Shown here: piece by piece, positions 37,085 to 46,973 of the stretch
Layout of the letters: each line of letters opens with the position of its first letter
How positions within the stretch are numbered: position 1 is the stretch's first letter
Assembly (NCBI RefSeq): GCF_900111275.1
Contig: NZ_FOGR01000014.1
Coordinates: forward strand, 1 to 60,377
Length of the DNA stretch: 60,377 nt
Direction of reading: 5' to 3'
Source of the DNA: Rhizobium sp. NFR03
Lineage (GTDB): Bacteria; Pseudomonadota; Alphaproteobacteria; Rhizobiales; Rhizobiaceae
Notes under the pieces: generated by a model
The model's input: the letters and a program-made list of their open reading frames with translations, nothing else
Database searches by the model: none
Told to the model about the DNA's origin: nothing
Made by a program: the position numbers and the translations under genes

Positions 37085-40000
37085 ATGTTCGATCCGATTG
37101 GTGGCTTCAACAGAATGATCGAACAGTTCCTGTCGTATCTCGATACGGCATATCGCATCGATAACCAGAATGTATCTGCGATGCGCAGGGAGCTGCTGTC
37201 GACGCCCGGCGAGCTTGCTCTCGATCCCATATTCGAGGCCGTTCCTCGCTACGAGACTGCAGGCTACGGCTTGGAGGCCCTTATTGAGGACAAGGACGGC
37301 GAGTTGCCGGGCTTCTTGAAGGCGGAGCGCCAGGCATTCGTGGAACTTGCCGTGTCAGGCCTGTTCGACCGCGACACGAAGAGCGCCGAAATCAAGGGCG
37401 CCTACCAACCGTATCTTCATCAGGTGCAGATGCTGTCGAAGGGCGTACAGGACGGGACGCCTGGGATCGTCACCTCGGGTACCGGTTCGGGCAAGACGGA
37501 ATCGTTCATGCTTCCTATCCTTGCCCAACTGGCCAAGGAGGCTACGAGTTGGCCTGCACCATTGCGGCCTGTAGACGACGACTGGCTGGAAGACGGCAAG
37601 AGCTTCCAGATCCATCGCCGCAACGAGCATCCTGACCGTCCCAAAGCGGTCCGGGCGATGATCCTCTATCCTCTCAACGCCCTCGTTGAAGACCAGATGG
37701 TGCGATTGCGCAAGGCGCTCGATTCCCCGGCGGCACAGGCAGTGATGCAGAAGCACTTCAGGGGCAACCGCCTCTTCTTTGGCCGCTACACGGGAAAGTC
37801 TCCCGTGACCGGGTTTCTCGATCATCCACGCAGAAGCAAGGACAAGACCTGGAAGAAGCGCAACAGCCGCGCGCGGCGCGATCTCAAGGTGGAGCTGCAG
37901 CGATACCAGTCGATCCATTCCCGGCTCGATGCAGATGCCGATCCAGATCTACACTATATCTTCCCGACGACCGACGGCAGCGAGCTGATCTCCCGTTGGG
38001 ACATGCAGAAGACGCCTCCGGATATTCTGGTCACCAACCAGTCGATACTGAACGCGATGTTGGTTCGCGAGGTCGAGGACTGCATCCTGAAGGAAACTCG
38101 CGAATGGCTGATCGGGAACGAGGACGCCAGGTTCTACCTCGTCCTCGATGAACTCCATCTCGTCCGCGGCTCCTCCGGCGCCGAAATGGCGGGGCTTCTC
38201 AAGGTGTTCCTCGAGCGTATCGGGCTCGCAGATCCCGCTCATGCTCACAAGCTCCGGATTCTCTCGTCGTCGGCATCGCTTCCGATGGACGAGAAAAACG
38301 CGTCGGCAAGTATCGAGTATCTCCGCAACATGTTCGGTGCCGCGGGAACCGCAGGTGCCTCCGACGTCGATGCTGCGTGGAAGGCCAGTGTCGTGACGGG
38401 CAAGCCGATCGTCGTCGAGCGGCCCGAGCGCACGCCGTCACGTGACAGCCTTGTCGCTCTGGCGAAGGCTTTGGACGACCTAGACTATAGAAAGCAGCCG
38501 GAGAAACTGCGTCAGCGATTTTTCGAAGCTGCTTTGAGCCTGCCAGGAGCGGCAGGCCAGGATTTGCGGTCGGTAATGCTGCACGCGACAGCCGCAGCGG
38601 CCGCCATGCTCGACTTCGCCATGCAGGACAGAGACAAGCCGGGAGCAAAGACACCGCGATCAATCGCACAGATCGGCGAGGTACTCTTTGACGAAGCAGA
38701 TAGGGAAGCAGTTCGCGGACTGCTTGCATTGCGAGCGATCCCAGATCTCCCGGACGACGTCCTAGCCGACGATCTCCGGCCATCCCGTGGCGACATCGCA
38801 AGCCTGCCGGGCTTCAGAATGCACAGCTTTGTCCGCAATATCGAAGGCTTGTTCGCTTCGGTCGGCCGCGACGACAGCGGCTCCGTGGCCTGGGGTTGCC
38901 CGAGTATCGAGCGCGGTCAGGACTATGACGAGAAGGCTGCTTCCGAAGGCCGTAGACGCATGTTCGAGATGCTGTACTGTGAAGCATGCGGTGACCTCTA
39001 TCTCGGAGGAAAGCGCGGGGAGAACGATCCGGGCTCGTCGCGCCGGGTATCGCTCTTGCCAGCGCCACAGGAACTCGAAAAGCTTCCGGAAAGCGCCTCG
39101 TCACTCCGCTTCGAGGATGCGAGCTTCCGCGAGTTCGCATTGTTCTGGCCGCAGGGGCGCACTCCCGAGCGTGAAATCCGTGTCGACAACACGCCGTACG
39201 AATGGATCGTCGGTTACCTGAATCCGCGTACAGGAGTCGTAGGAGAGGAGGAGAGCGAAGAGAGCGTTAAAGGATACCTTCTGCGGTGGCGTGGTGACGA
39301 CAAGTTCCACAAGCGCACGATCGAGGACGACGGCACTGCCGTTCCCTATTGCTGCGCGAAGTGTGGCACCGATTACTCCGGCCGATATCGGCAGGCTAAC
39401 TCGAAGCGAAGGGAAGGCCGCCTCTCTCCTATCAGAAGCTTCAGGACTGGTTTCGGCAAGACCTCGCAGCTGCTGGCGACTGAACTCGTCGCGGCTCTGA
39501 AATCGCAGGGCGGCGACGGAAAGCTCGTAGCCTTCTCCGACAGTCGCGAAGACGCGGCGACCCTGGTGCTCGACGTCGAAGTTCAGCATCAGCGCGACCT
39601 GAGGCGCGAGATCCTGATCGCTGCTGCCACACGTCTCGCCGCGGATCTCACCTACACCGACGAAGACAAGATGGAGCTCGCCGACCTCAACGCAGAAATT
39701 GCCGCCCTTATGGGGGAAGGGCATGAGTTCGACCATCTCATGCCCCGCCAACGAGTGCTCAACCGTAAGCGGAACGCCGACGGCAAGGAGCCGAGCGTAC
39801 CATTGAGCGACCTCTTCGAGTTCGCTCGACAGAACGTTCGGTACGACACTCGACCGATCCTCAACGAACTCATGAAGCTTGGCTCGACCCCCGTCGAGGG
39901 AGCTGACACCTACAAGAACCGCGTCTCCAACAAGTCGTGGTACGAGTTCTTCGATCGCGACGACAGCGGAGACATCACCTGGAAACGGGAAGAGCTCAAC

Positions 40001-42958
40001 GAAAAGGTCGATCTGCTCGCGAGGGCGAGAAAGAAGGTGCAGGACGAGCAGCCGCCGGATGCGACCGACCTTCTGTTCAGCAAGACCTATTTCGCCCTTG
40101 AAGAGACGGGCCTGGGATGGCCGAGCTTTTACGGGTCAGAGGAGTACACTCCCGAGAAGTCGAAGGACGATGCGATGCTCCGCATTTTTGCGGACGCATA
40201 TCGCATCACGCCTAATCCCTACATGGACGAGGTGAAGACAGTCTGGTCGACAGCTCACGAGATGCTCGGCCGCGGTGACAACCGCATGCGTCGTTTGATG
40301 TCGAAGCTGTTTCCTTTGCAGACAGAGGCGGAGTGCAATCTTTTCCTTGAAAAGCTCAGGACTAAGCTCCGGCAGACTCGTCTGGCCGGATCTATCGACA
40401 TCAGTCTTCTCTTCTTCAGGGCCGCGAAGCCGACCGGGGCGGCTTGGCGATGCGACCGCTGTGGACGAGTTCACCTGCACGAGGGCTTCGGGAAGTGCAC
40501 GCGCTGCGGCGAGGAGCTGAAGCGTCCGGACGATCTGACGGCCGAGGTCATTGCCAAGGGCAACTTCCTCGGGCGCCGCGTTAAGCGCACGATCGAGGCT
40601 GACGAGCCGCTCTTCCGCTTGAAGTGCGAGGAGCTGACGGGTCAGACGAGCGATCCGGCGGAACGGCTCCAGCAGTTCAAAGGCGTCTTTGTTAAGGGCG
40701 CGAAAGAGAACGACGCCGACTTTGCGTGGCGCAAGCTTTTCGACACCGTGGACCTGCTTTCGGTCACGACCACGATGGAAGTCGGTGTCGACATCGGCTC
40801 CCTTCAGGCCGTTTACCAGGCCAACATGCCGCCGCAGCGGTTCAACTACCAGCAGCGCGTGGGTCGTGCAGGTCGGCGAGGACAGGCGTTCTCGACCGTC
40901 CTCACCGTCTGCCGCAGCAAAAGCCACGACATCCACTACTTCCATAATCCGATCGAAATTACTGGATCGGCACCGCCTCCGCCCTTCATCACGACGGGGC
41001 TGACAGATATTCCGTCCCGCCTGCTTCGCAAGTTCTGGCTGGTGAAGGCATTTGGCCTGATGAGAGAGAAAGCCGATCAGGATTGGCCGGGCGACGACAT
41101 GGTGCCGGGAGACATCCACGGCGAGTTCCTCTATTGCAGCGAATACTTCCGCACGGACCGGAACTGGTCCGGAAAGCTTGCGGAAGCTCTGGACGAGACA
41201 GACGATCAGCGCAGGAAACTCGCGCAGGTGCTTGCCGACGTTTCGAAGTGCGACGTCGACCGGATCCTGTCCGCGGTCACTGCCGAAAAAGTGCTCGAAG
41301 CCATCGATGGCCTATTCGATGAACTGGGCCTGCAACCTATCGGCATTGCATCCGCGCTGGCGGAGCGCGGGCTGCTTCCTCTCTATGGCATGCCGACACG
41401 CACCCGAAACCTTTACGTCGATTTGGCCAAGGCAAAGGCTAAGGAGGACTTCGATGCAGACTGGGACACTATCGACCGTGACCAGGACATGGCGATCTTC
41501 GATTTCGCGCCCGGCAGCGTCCGCACGCGCGAGAAGCTCCGCCACCGTTGCATCGGCTTCACGGGAACGCTTCCCAAACCGAATGAGCACATCACGGACT
41601 TCGGCACCCCGATAAAGCCGTTCGGCGAGTGGTGGAAGGACGACTTTCAGCTTCGCTTCTGCGGAACCTGCGGTGCGTGGAGCCGAGGTTGCAACGAAAC
41701 GTCTGAATGCCCAGCCTGCGGCGCAGCGACGACGGATCCGGGTATCCGGTGCATAACGCCCGCGGGCTATCGCACCGAGTTCCGTCCGACGGACGAGAAT
41801 TTGGCTTCGAAGGTTGGTCAGCGGATGACGCTTGCCAGTATCGGCAAGGTCGACAAGGAGAAGACTGAGGCTAACCTGCAGGTGAACTTCGCCGAGCAGT
41901 CAGAGATCTTCCTCGTCAATCCCGGTCAGCGTGACGAAACGGACTTCACTGGCTTCCAGTTGCAGGAAGCGGTCGATCAGGACGCGAAGCGGATCTCTTG
42001 GTGGGCGAGCACGAAACCCGTCGTGAAGCTTGCGAATCAAGCCATCAGCGCCGAAGTCGTGGCCGAAGACCAAGGTGTTCGTTACCGTGCGGACGAGACG
42101 GTGATCAAGGCGTGGCTGGCGTCAACGAAGATCACCAACTCGCTCCAGATCAGCCCGATCCGGATGAACCCGAACCTGCGACTGCTCGACATGGACGTCG
42201 GGCTGTCGATGGGACGTCGCGAGCCTACAAGAACCAGTGTCCGCGCAGCGGCGATTTCGGCAACCGAGATCCTCGTGCAGCGCGCTGCTTTGGATCTCGA
42301 CATCGCACCGGAAGAGTTCGACGCCCTCGCGCCGAACATCATGATGACAGCTACGGGCGAGCGGCTTCCATATCTCCAGATATCAGACGCGTTGCCGAAC
42401 GGCTCCGGGTTCTGCCGTCACCTTCTCGGCGACAGCACTATTCCTGTTTCCGGTCTCATCAAGAGCATTCTTGACGATACCGAAGAATGGCCACGGCAGG
42501 ACGTTGCCGTGGAGGCTCACAGGAAGAGCTGCGGGTCCTCTTGCTACCGCTGCCTCCAGCGGTACAACAATCGAAACTTCCACGGGTTGCTCGATTGGCG
42601 GCTGGGGCTAGCCTATCTCAGGGCGATTGCAGATCCGTCCTATCAAGCTGGGGTCGATGGCGACTTCGGTTGTTTCGAGGTTTCGGACTGGAAGGCATCT
42701 GCGGCCGATCTTGCGGAGCAGACGAAGACGTTCATCCCCGGCAACACGGTCGCCCATGCCAAGGACAGACCGGATATCCCCACGTTTTCTCTGGACAACA
42801 GCGGTAGCCGTTGGGGTGTCGTGGTCCATCCACTGTGGGATGCAAGGAAGCTCTTCGACCGGATCGGGCTGGATCGCTCACACATCGCGATCGACAGCTT
42901 CGAACTTGCCCGGCGACCGCTGCACGTCTTGCAGCGTGCTCGCGCCGCGGTGAGGTGA
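37085..42958 (+). CDS. druE: DruE-like giant DUF1998 helicase, Druantia hallmark
   Basis: A 1957-residue SF2 helicase, in the expected size range for DruE. Motif I TSGTGSGKTE is near 131, motif II LDELH near 353, motif V MEVGVDIGSL near 1232 and motif VI QRVGRAGRRGQ near 1257. Several Cys clusters look zinc-binding: CEACG near 632, CCAKCG near 756, CDRCG...CTRCG near 1122, CGTCG...CPACG near 1526. A C-terminal DUF1998 block, KSCGSSCYRCLQRYNN, starts near 1813. The spacer between helicase motifs II and V is unusually long. Its 3' end overlaps the convergent vsr gene by 81 bases. Confidence 0.9.
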   Translation: MFDPIGGFNRMIEQFLSYLDTAYRIDNQNVSAMRRELLSTPGELALDPIFEAVPRYETAGYGLEALIEDKDGELPGFLKAERQAFVELAVSGLFDRDTKSAEIKGAYQPYLHQVQMLSKGVQDGTPGIVTSGTGSGKTESFMLPILAQLAKEATSWPAPLRPVDDDWLEDGKSFQIHRRNEHPDRPKAVRAMILYPLNALVEDQMVRLRKALDSPAAQAVMQKHFRGNRLFFGRYTGKSPVTGFLDHPRRSKDKTWKKRNSRARRDLKVELQRYQSIHSRLDADADPDLHYIFPTTDGSELISRWDMQKTPPDILVTNQSILNAMLVREVEDCILKETREWLIGNEDARFYLVLDELHLVRGSSGAEMAGLLKVFLERIGLADPAHAHKLRILSSSASLPMDEKNASASIEYLRNMFGAAGTAGASDVDAAWKASVVTGKPIVVERPERTPSRDSLVALAKALDDLDYRKQPEKLRQRFFEAALSLPGAAGQDLRSVMLHATAAAAAMLDFAMQDRDKPGAKTPRSIAQIGEVLFDEADREAVRGLLALRAIPDLPDDVLADDLRPSRGDIASLPGFRMHSFVRNIEGLFASVGRDDSGSVAWGCPSIERGQDYDEKAASEGRRRMFEMLYCEACGDLYLGGKRGENDPGSSRRVSLLPAPQELEKLPESASSLRFEDASFREFALFWPQGRTPEREIRVDNTPYEWIVGYLNPRTGVVGEEESEESVKGYLLRWRGDDKFHKRTIEDDGTAVPYCCAKCGTDYSGRYRQANSKRREGRLSPIRSFRTGFGKTSQLLATELVAALKSQGGDGKLVAFSDSREDAATLVLDVEVQHQRDLRREILIAAATRLAADLTYTDEDKMELADLNAEIAALMGEGHEFDHLMPRQRVLNRKRNADGKEPSVPLSDLFEFARQNVRYDTRPILNELMKLGSTPVEGADTYKNRVSNKSWYEFFDRDDSGDITWKREELNEKVDLLARARKKVQDEQPPDATDLLFSKTYFALEETGLGWPSFYGSEEYTPEKSKDDAMLRIFADAYRITPNPYMDEVKTVWSTAHEMLGRGDNRMRRLMSKLFPLQTEAECNLFLEKLRTKLRQTRLAGSIDISLLFFRAAKPTGAAWRCDRCGRVHLHEGFGKCTRCGEELKRPDDLTAEVIAKGNFLGRRVKRTIEADEPLFRLKCEELTGQTSDPAERLQQFKGVFVKGAKENDADFAWRKLFDTVDLLSVTTTMEVGVDIGSLQAVYQANMPPQRFNYQQRVGRAGRRGQAFSTVLTVCRSKSHDIHYFHNPIEITGSAPPPPFITTGLTDIPSRLLRKFWLVKAFGLMREKADQDWPGDDMVPGDIHGEFLYCSEYFRTDRNWSGKLAEALDETDDQRRKLAQVLADVSKCDVDRILSAVTAEKVLEAIDGLFDELGLQPIGIASALAERGLLPLYGMPTRTRNLYVDLAKAKAKEDFDADWDTIDRDQDMAIFDFAPGSVRTREKLRHRCIGFTGTLPKPNEHITDFGTPIKPFGEWWKDDFQLRFCGTCGAWSRGCNETSECPACGAATTDPGIRCITPAGYRTEFRPTDENLASKVGQRMTLASIGKVDKEKTEANLQVNFAEQSEIFLVNPGQRDETDFTGFQLQEAVDQDAKRISWWASTKPVVKLANQAISAEVVAEDQGVRYRADETVIKAWLASTKITNSLQISPIRMNPNLRLLDMDVGLSMGRREPTRTSVRAAAISATEILVQRAALDLDIAPEEFDALAPNIMMTATGERLPYLQISDALPNGSGFCRHLLGDSTIPVSGLIKSILDDTEEWPRQDVAVEAHRKSCGSSCYRCLQRYNNRNFHGLLDWRLGLAYLRAIADPSYQAGVDGDFGCFEVSDWKASAADLAEQTKTFIPGNTVAHAKDRPDIPTFSLDNSGSRWGVVVHPLWDARKLFDRIGLDRSHIAIDSFELARRPLHVLQRARAAVR

Positions 42959-43381
42959 CGCGGACGCCTTCTTGGCTTCGACCGTGGCGGCGATGCTCTC
43001 AACGATCGTCGCCACGTCCCCATGCTCCCAGAATCTGAGCACCGTCCAACCAATTTCCGTCAGATGCGCCGTCGCACGCGCATCCCTTGCCCGGTTGCGA
43101 GCGATCTTCGATAGCCAGAAGTCTGTATTCTTTTTTACCGATGGCGGGTGAAGTTCGCACCCATGCCAGAAGCAACCATCGAGGAAGATCGCGATTTTCA
43201 AGCCCGGAAAGGCGAAGTCACATGAGGTCCGTTTCAAGCCCGGGATCTTGTGATGGATCCGATAGCGAAACCTGCGCGCATAGAGCTGCGATCGAACAGC
43301 CCGCTCGAAGGGGTTATCCTTGCGCGCAGTGCGCTGCATTCGGCGGCGTACCGCTTCAGTGGCTTGCAAATTCTGAGACAT
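42878..43381 (-). CDS. vsr: Vsr-type very-short-patch / T:G mismatch endonuclease
   Basis: A 167-residue Vsr endonuclease with the full signature: NPFERAVRSQLYARRFRYR near 23-41, SCDFAFP (Asp55), IFLDGCFWHGCELHPP (His73, His78) and NTDFWLSKIARNRARD (about 85-100). Vsr nicks T:G mismatches that arise when 5-methylcytosine deaminates next to C5 methyltransferases, and so fits the druM gene nearby. It starts two bases after the EVE-HNH stop, forming a two-gene operon opposite to Druantia. Length is somewhat above the E. coli enzyme. Confidence 0.92.
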   Translation of the reverse strand: MSQNLQATEAVRRRMQRTARKDNPFERAVRSQLYARRFRYRIHHKIPGLKRTSCDFAFPGLKIAIFLDGCFWHGCELHPPSVKKNTDFWLSKIARNRARDARATAHLTEIGWTVLRFWEHGDVATIVESIAATVEAKKASASPHRGASTLQDVQRSPGKFEAVDRDV

Positions 43382-43383
43382 TG

Positions 43384-44334
43384 CTAAGGGATAAAGACAT
43401 TCATGCGGTGATGGTCCAGGTAGCTCCGGCTATCGTTATGTAACGGTCTCGGTGGTGGTCGCTGCACAACATGCATTCCTAGCTTGTCAGCGTCGGCATC
43501 TGTCAGCTGCGAGGAGAATATTGGTCTTCCATCGCTCTCGAAACCAAGCAGGCCGCGATCAAACAGAAAGTCTGCGTGAGGGGCCAACATCAAACCATTC
43601 GCTCCATCAAGCCTCTCGGCCGCGGTGCCGCATGCGCGCCAGGGTTTGATGTGACTGGCGATCAGAAGGGTTGGTGTGGCGAGGCCGGTGATTCGACAGA
43701 CAGGCTCGAAATCGAGCACCCGCTTCCTAAACACGCCCTGTCCCCTTCGTGCTCGCACCAACTGCTCGCGTACCGTCTCATCTAGCGAAATGTCGCGCTG
43801 GATGTTGCGTTCAACGACATCATCAAGCGTGGTGGCGAAATCAGCTGCCGTGCCGGTGGGCGCAGCGAGCAGATTCGCGGTAGGCAGCCGTGCGGCGGCC
43901 AAAACCAGATCAACTACGCGGCGATCGACCTCGGCCAGATATGCTTTCTGATTGCCATTTCCACTCTGCGGTTGGATTGGAGAGTGCTTCGTTGGAAGTA
44001 GCGGGGCGAGATCACTTATGAGTTCTTTAGGGCTGACTGCGAAAACCGCTTCAAGCCATTGCACCGGGAGAAGCCAGCCGGTGTCGCTCCAGTATACCCC
44101 GATGTTCCCAAACTCCTCCGGCTTTGGCGCGCTTATAACATAGTCGGAGACTATACCAACTCGTCCCACTTTCCCCGCGGCATAGGATAACACCACATCA
44201 CCCGGCGCTGCGCGGCGCATATTGTCGTAGAACTGGCTCCGGGCACCATGGGCTTCTCTAACCGGCGACCATAGGTAACCGCCGTCAACCTCCTGGCGCA
44301 TTGTCTGCGCGTGATTTACCCACCAATATCGCAC
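43384..44334 (-). CDS. EVE-like domain plus HNH endonuclease
   Basis: A 316-residue two-domain protein. Residues 1-95 (MRYWWVNHAQTM, YLWSPV, PGDVVLSYAAGKVGRVGIVSDYV, YWSDTGWLLPVQW) look like an EVE/PUA-type domain, a fold known to bind modified bases. Residues about 200-300 form an HNH nuclease: CRITG (Cys213), ASHIKPW (His228), LDGANGLML (Asn246), APHADFLFDRG (His253). The likely role is restriction of DNA carrying modified cytosine. It precedes vsr in the same operon. The start ATG is clear. Confidence 0.82.
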   Translation of the reverse strand: MRYWWVNHAQTMRQEVDGGYLWSPVREAHGARSQFYDNMRRAAPGDVVLSYAAGKVGRVGIVSDYVISAPKPEEFGNIGVYWSDTGWLLPVQWLEAVFAVSPKELISDLAPLLPTKHSPIQPQSGNGNQKAYLAEVDRRVVDLVLAAARLPTANLLAAPTGTAADFATTLDDVVERNIQRDISLDETVREQLVRARRGQGVFRKRVLDFEPVCRITGLATPTLLIASHIKPWRACGTAAERLDGANGLMLAPHADFLFDRGLLGFESDGRPIFSSQLTDADADKLGMHVVQRPPPRPLHNDSRSYLDHHRMNVFIP

Positions 44335-44531
44335 AGAGCTACTATGACCTTTCCATCTTCACAATTGAAGCAACTTTTGCTCGGCAACTCATCTCCGTTG
44401 CCGCTTACCAGCGCCAGATATCCGCCGTCGCTCGGCGCGCTTCTCCAAGTACGGTCACTCACCGATCGCGCATCAGTCCTTCTACCGCCGCTCTTCATCT
44501 CCCCCATCATACGCAGTCACTCGGTTGCGAC

Positions 44532-46973
44532 TTAGACCGCGACCACGGCCGCTGCCATGTTGTCAATAGCGACCTGTACCTCGGCATAAAGCTCGGCCGG
44601 GACAGTGCCGGCGTCGATTTCAACGACCAGCGCAAAGCGAGCATTAAGGTTATGGGGATTGGAGATGCTCTTCGCTTTCCACCATCCGGTCACGGGATGG
44701 ACTGCAATCAGATTGCGGCGTGCAAGGTCAGAGGCAGCACATGTCAGCTGATCGATCTGCAGCGATCCGACATCGCGCCGGTTCGGCCCAAACATCCAGC
44801 CATCCGGTTCCTCGATCGTTCCTTCATCTGTTTGCTCCGCAATCTTGCTGATCCTCTTAATAAAGGCGCCCGGCTTTTCATTAGGCCTGTTCAACTTGAA
44901 GCGCAGATTGTGCGACGCATAACGGTATTTGTTGCCGCGGGCCGGTTCTGACGGGTTTGGCAACATAAAGGTGCTGAGGCTGATACGCAGCTTGACCTCG
45001 GATGCGCCAAGCCGGCGCAGCTCTTGGACCGGCCAAGGAAGCTCGAACAGCTTCAGCTCGTTATGGATGTGCTCGGCATTCTTCGTGGCGCTCTTCTTGT
45101 AGGGCTGGATCGCGTCCTCGACTATCAGCGTCAAGGCATTCGATGCGCTGCGCCGTGCCCGCTCCATATCCGGAACGCCATAGCCATAGCGCCTGAAGAG
45201 GATTCCGAGATCCGTCTTCGACGGCTGCTGAGGAACGTGGCTGAGCATCCGGTTGGTCCATCGGGCCGACGACACGAAGATTGCCCGCACGGTTTCCGGC
45301 CAGAGCTCTGGATAGTCCGACCACAGCGCGGTGATGTCGCGCGAGGCAAGCGCTGTCGCCGCACTGGTCTCGCCGCAAGTCGTGAACGCCCGCGCCGGAT
45401 ATTGGTGATCGGTGGTGAGCGGCGCAAGGGCCGGATGTTTCATCGGCGGCGGCGCGCCGTGCATAAACCAGTTGCCACCCTCGTAGACGACGTCTGGCTT
45501 GATCGGCCAGTAGGATTGCCAGCTTGCGGTCCGCGATGATGGCGCCAGATCGCCCAAGGGCGCAACGCAAACGCCGGGCTCCCCCGGCGGCAGCGTGACC
45601 TTCTGCGTATAGGCGCCAACACTGATTGCATTCCATGCTTGCGCTGGCGATTCCAGCTCGTTGTCGGGGTGATCGGAGACGGCGAGATAATTGCCACCGG
45701 TGAAAGCGTTCTGGTCGCTGTTGCCCGCCGAGACCAGTATAAGTCTCTGGCGTCTTTGCAGCCCTGATGCGCCGGACGCGAGCTGATCGATTTCACTCGA
45801 CCAGGACGTCGGCGCGCCGTCATGTGGTGTGTCGTCTTCCGTGGTGCTCGCCAGGCAGAAGGTCCGCCGCCGGACCGCAGCCGCCTCCGCCGCATTGATG
45901 CCCTTGCGGGTCACGGTTCCGAGCAGATGATGGGGATTGTGACCGGCATCCGGCATGATCTTTGCTGATTCCAGCCGGTGACCGATGGTGATCGGCAAGG
46001 TGGTCTGCAAGGCCGTGCTCAGATCGCCGAACAGCGCCAGGCCGGCCAGCTGCGTGCCATGCCCGACGAAATCGTTGACGTCCCATGCCGCCTCCGCGGC
46101 ATGCCGGTCGGCTGCCGCCAGTGCGGGCTGGATCAGAGGATGGGCCCGGGTCACGCCGCGATCGAGGAGCGTGATGTAGTTCGGATCGGCATCGACGGAA
46201 AATGTCGTGCGGCCGACGAGATCACCGACCCACTCATGCTGTTCCTCGATCGGCATGGCATCGAAATCGTCCGCGGTGCGGGTCGGCGTCGCAAGCGCCC
46301 GGACACCGCCAAGATTTCGGACTGCGGCTGCCAGTTCGACGGCAGTCGCAACCGCGATCACCACCACATCTTCCGGAAATTCCAGCCTGTCGGTTCCGAC
46401 CGCAACACCGTAGTCCGCGGCACTGGCGAGAAAGCCAGGGGCGTCCGACCTTCCAAGCCAAACTTCCCAAGCCTGCTTGCCGGGCTGCGTCGGAAACCGG
46501 CCACCGGGACTGCGCCATAAGGCCCGGAGCCCGGCCTCGGAAATCGCGCTGATGCTTTGCACCAAATCGGCGTTCTTCGGCGGTTTGAAGCTTCCGTCTT
46601 CGTTGACCGGTAGATCGCCGCCAAAATCCTCGATCTTCTTGCGAAGCTTCTCGATGCCTTTTTCGGTCGCAAATACCGTCGCCGCCGCCGTCGCGCCGGG
46701 CTGCTTCTCGACTTTAAGAAGCGTCAGCCCGCTGGCGTTCAGGCTCTTGGTGACCATCACCTCATGCGCCCGTCCCTCGATCGCGAGGTAGACGCCCGGT
46801 AGATTGTTCTCGGTGATGTTCGGGAGGTGGTCGAGGGCAGTCAGCAGCGCCTGCGCATGCGCCTCACGGTGGTTGACGTCACTTGGATGTTTTGACGATC
46901 CGCCGGTTTTTGCTGCGAACGGGCGCGTCTTTCCGATCCCGCTCAGTGTGAAGTGGCGCCGATCTCGAGCCAT
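44532..46973 (-). CDS. ietS: IetS-like subtilisin-family serine protease
   Basis: An 813-residue S8 peptidase. The catalytic triad is visible as Asp271 (ITLLDRGV), His305 (FVGHGTQLAG) and Ser537 (CGETSAATALA), with the oxyanion Asn near 418 (VSAGNSD). No signal peptide, so cytoplasmic. Paired with an AAA ATPase, it matches the IetA-IetS system first described on an Agrobacterium Ti plasmid as an incompatibility-enhancing toxin-antitoxin and later listed among anti-phage systems. Its start lies 95 bases inside the ietA 3' end. Confidence 0.85.
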   Translation of the reverse strand: MARDRRHFTLSGIGKTRPFAAKTGGSSKHPSDVNHREAHAQALLTALDHLPNITENNLPGVYLAIEGRAHEVMVTKSLNASGLTLLKVEKQPGATAAATVFATEKGIEKLRKKIEDFGGDLPVNEDGSFKPPKNADLVQSISAISEAGLRALWRSPGGRFPTQPGKQAWEVWLGRSDAPGFLASAADYGVAVGTDRLEFPEDVVVIAVATAVELAAAVRNLGGVRALATPTRTADDFDAMPIEEQHEWVGDLVGRTTFSVDADPNYITLLDRGVTRAHPLIQPALAAADRHAAEAAWDVNDFVGHGTQLAGLALFGDLSTALQTTLPITIGHRLESAKIMPDAGHNPHHLLGTVTRKGINAAEAAAVRRRTFCLASTTEDDTPHDGAPTSWSSEIDQLASGASGLQRRQRLILVSAGNSDQNAFTGGNYLAVSDHPDNELESPAQAWNAISVGAYTQKVTLPPGEPGVCVAPLGDLAPSSRTASWQSYWPIKPDVVYEGGNWFMHGAPPPMKHPALAPLTTDHQYPARAFTTCGETSAATALASRDITALWSDYPELWPETVRAIFVSSARWTNRMLSHVPQQPSKTDLGILFRRYGYGVPDMERARRSASNALTLIVEDAIQPYKKSATKNAEHIHNELKLFELPWPVQELRRLGASEVKLRISLSTFMLPNPSEPARGNKYRYASHNLRFKLNRPNEKPGAFIKRISKIAEQTDEGTIEEPDGWMFGPNRRDVGSLQIDQLTCAASDLARRNLIAVHPVTGWWKAKSISNPHNLNARFALVVEIDAGTVPAELYAEVQVAIDNMAAAVVAV

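Noticed and set aside
30707-42958. Reading the methyltransferase plus DUF1998 helicase as a DISARM system
   Set aside because: No DrmA helicase or DrmC phospholipase-D-type gene is present, and the helicase is a single protein of nearly 2000 residues preceded by two unknown genes, which is the Druantia type II pattern.
44335-44531. A small gene between the EVE-HNH and ietS genes
   Set aside because: Short open frames on both strands overlap each other, lack ribosome-binding sites and resemble nothing; this is more likely the EVE-HNH promoter and the ietS terminator region.
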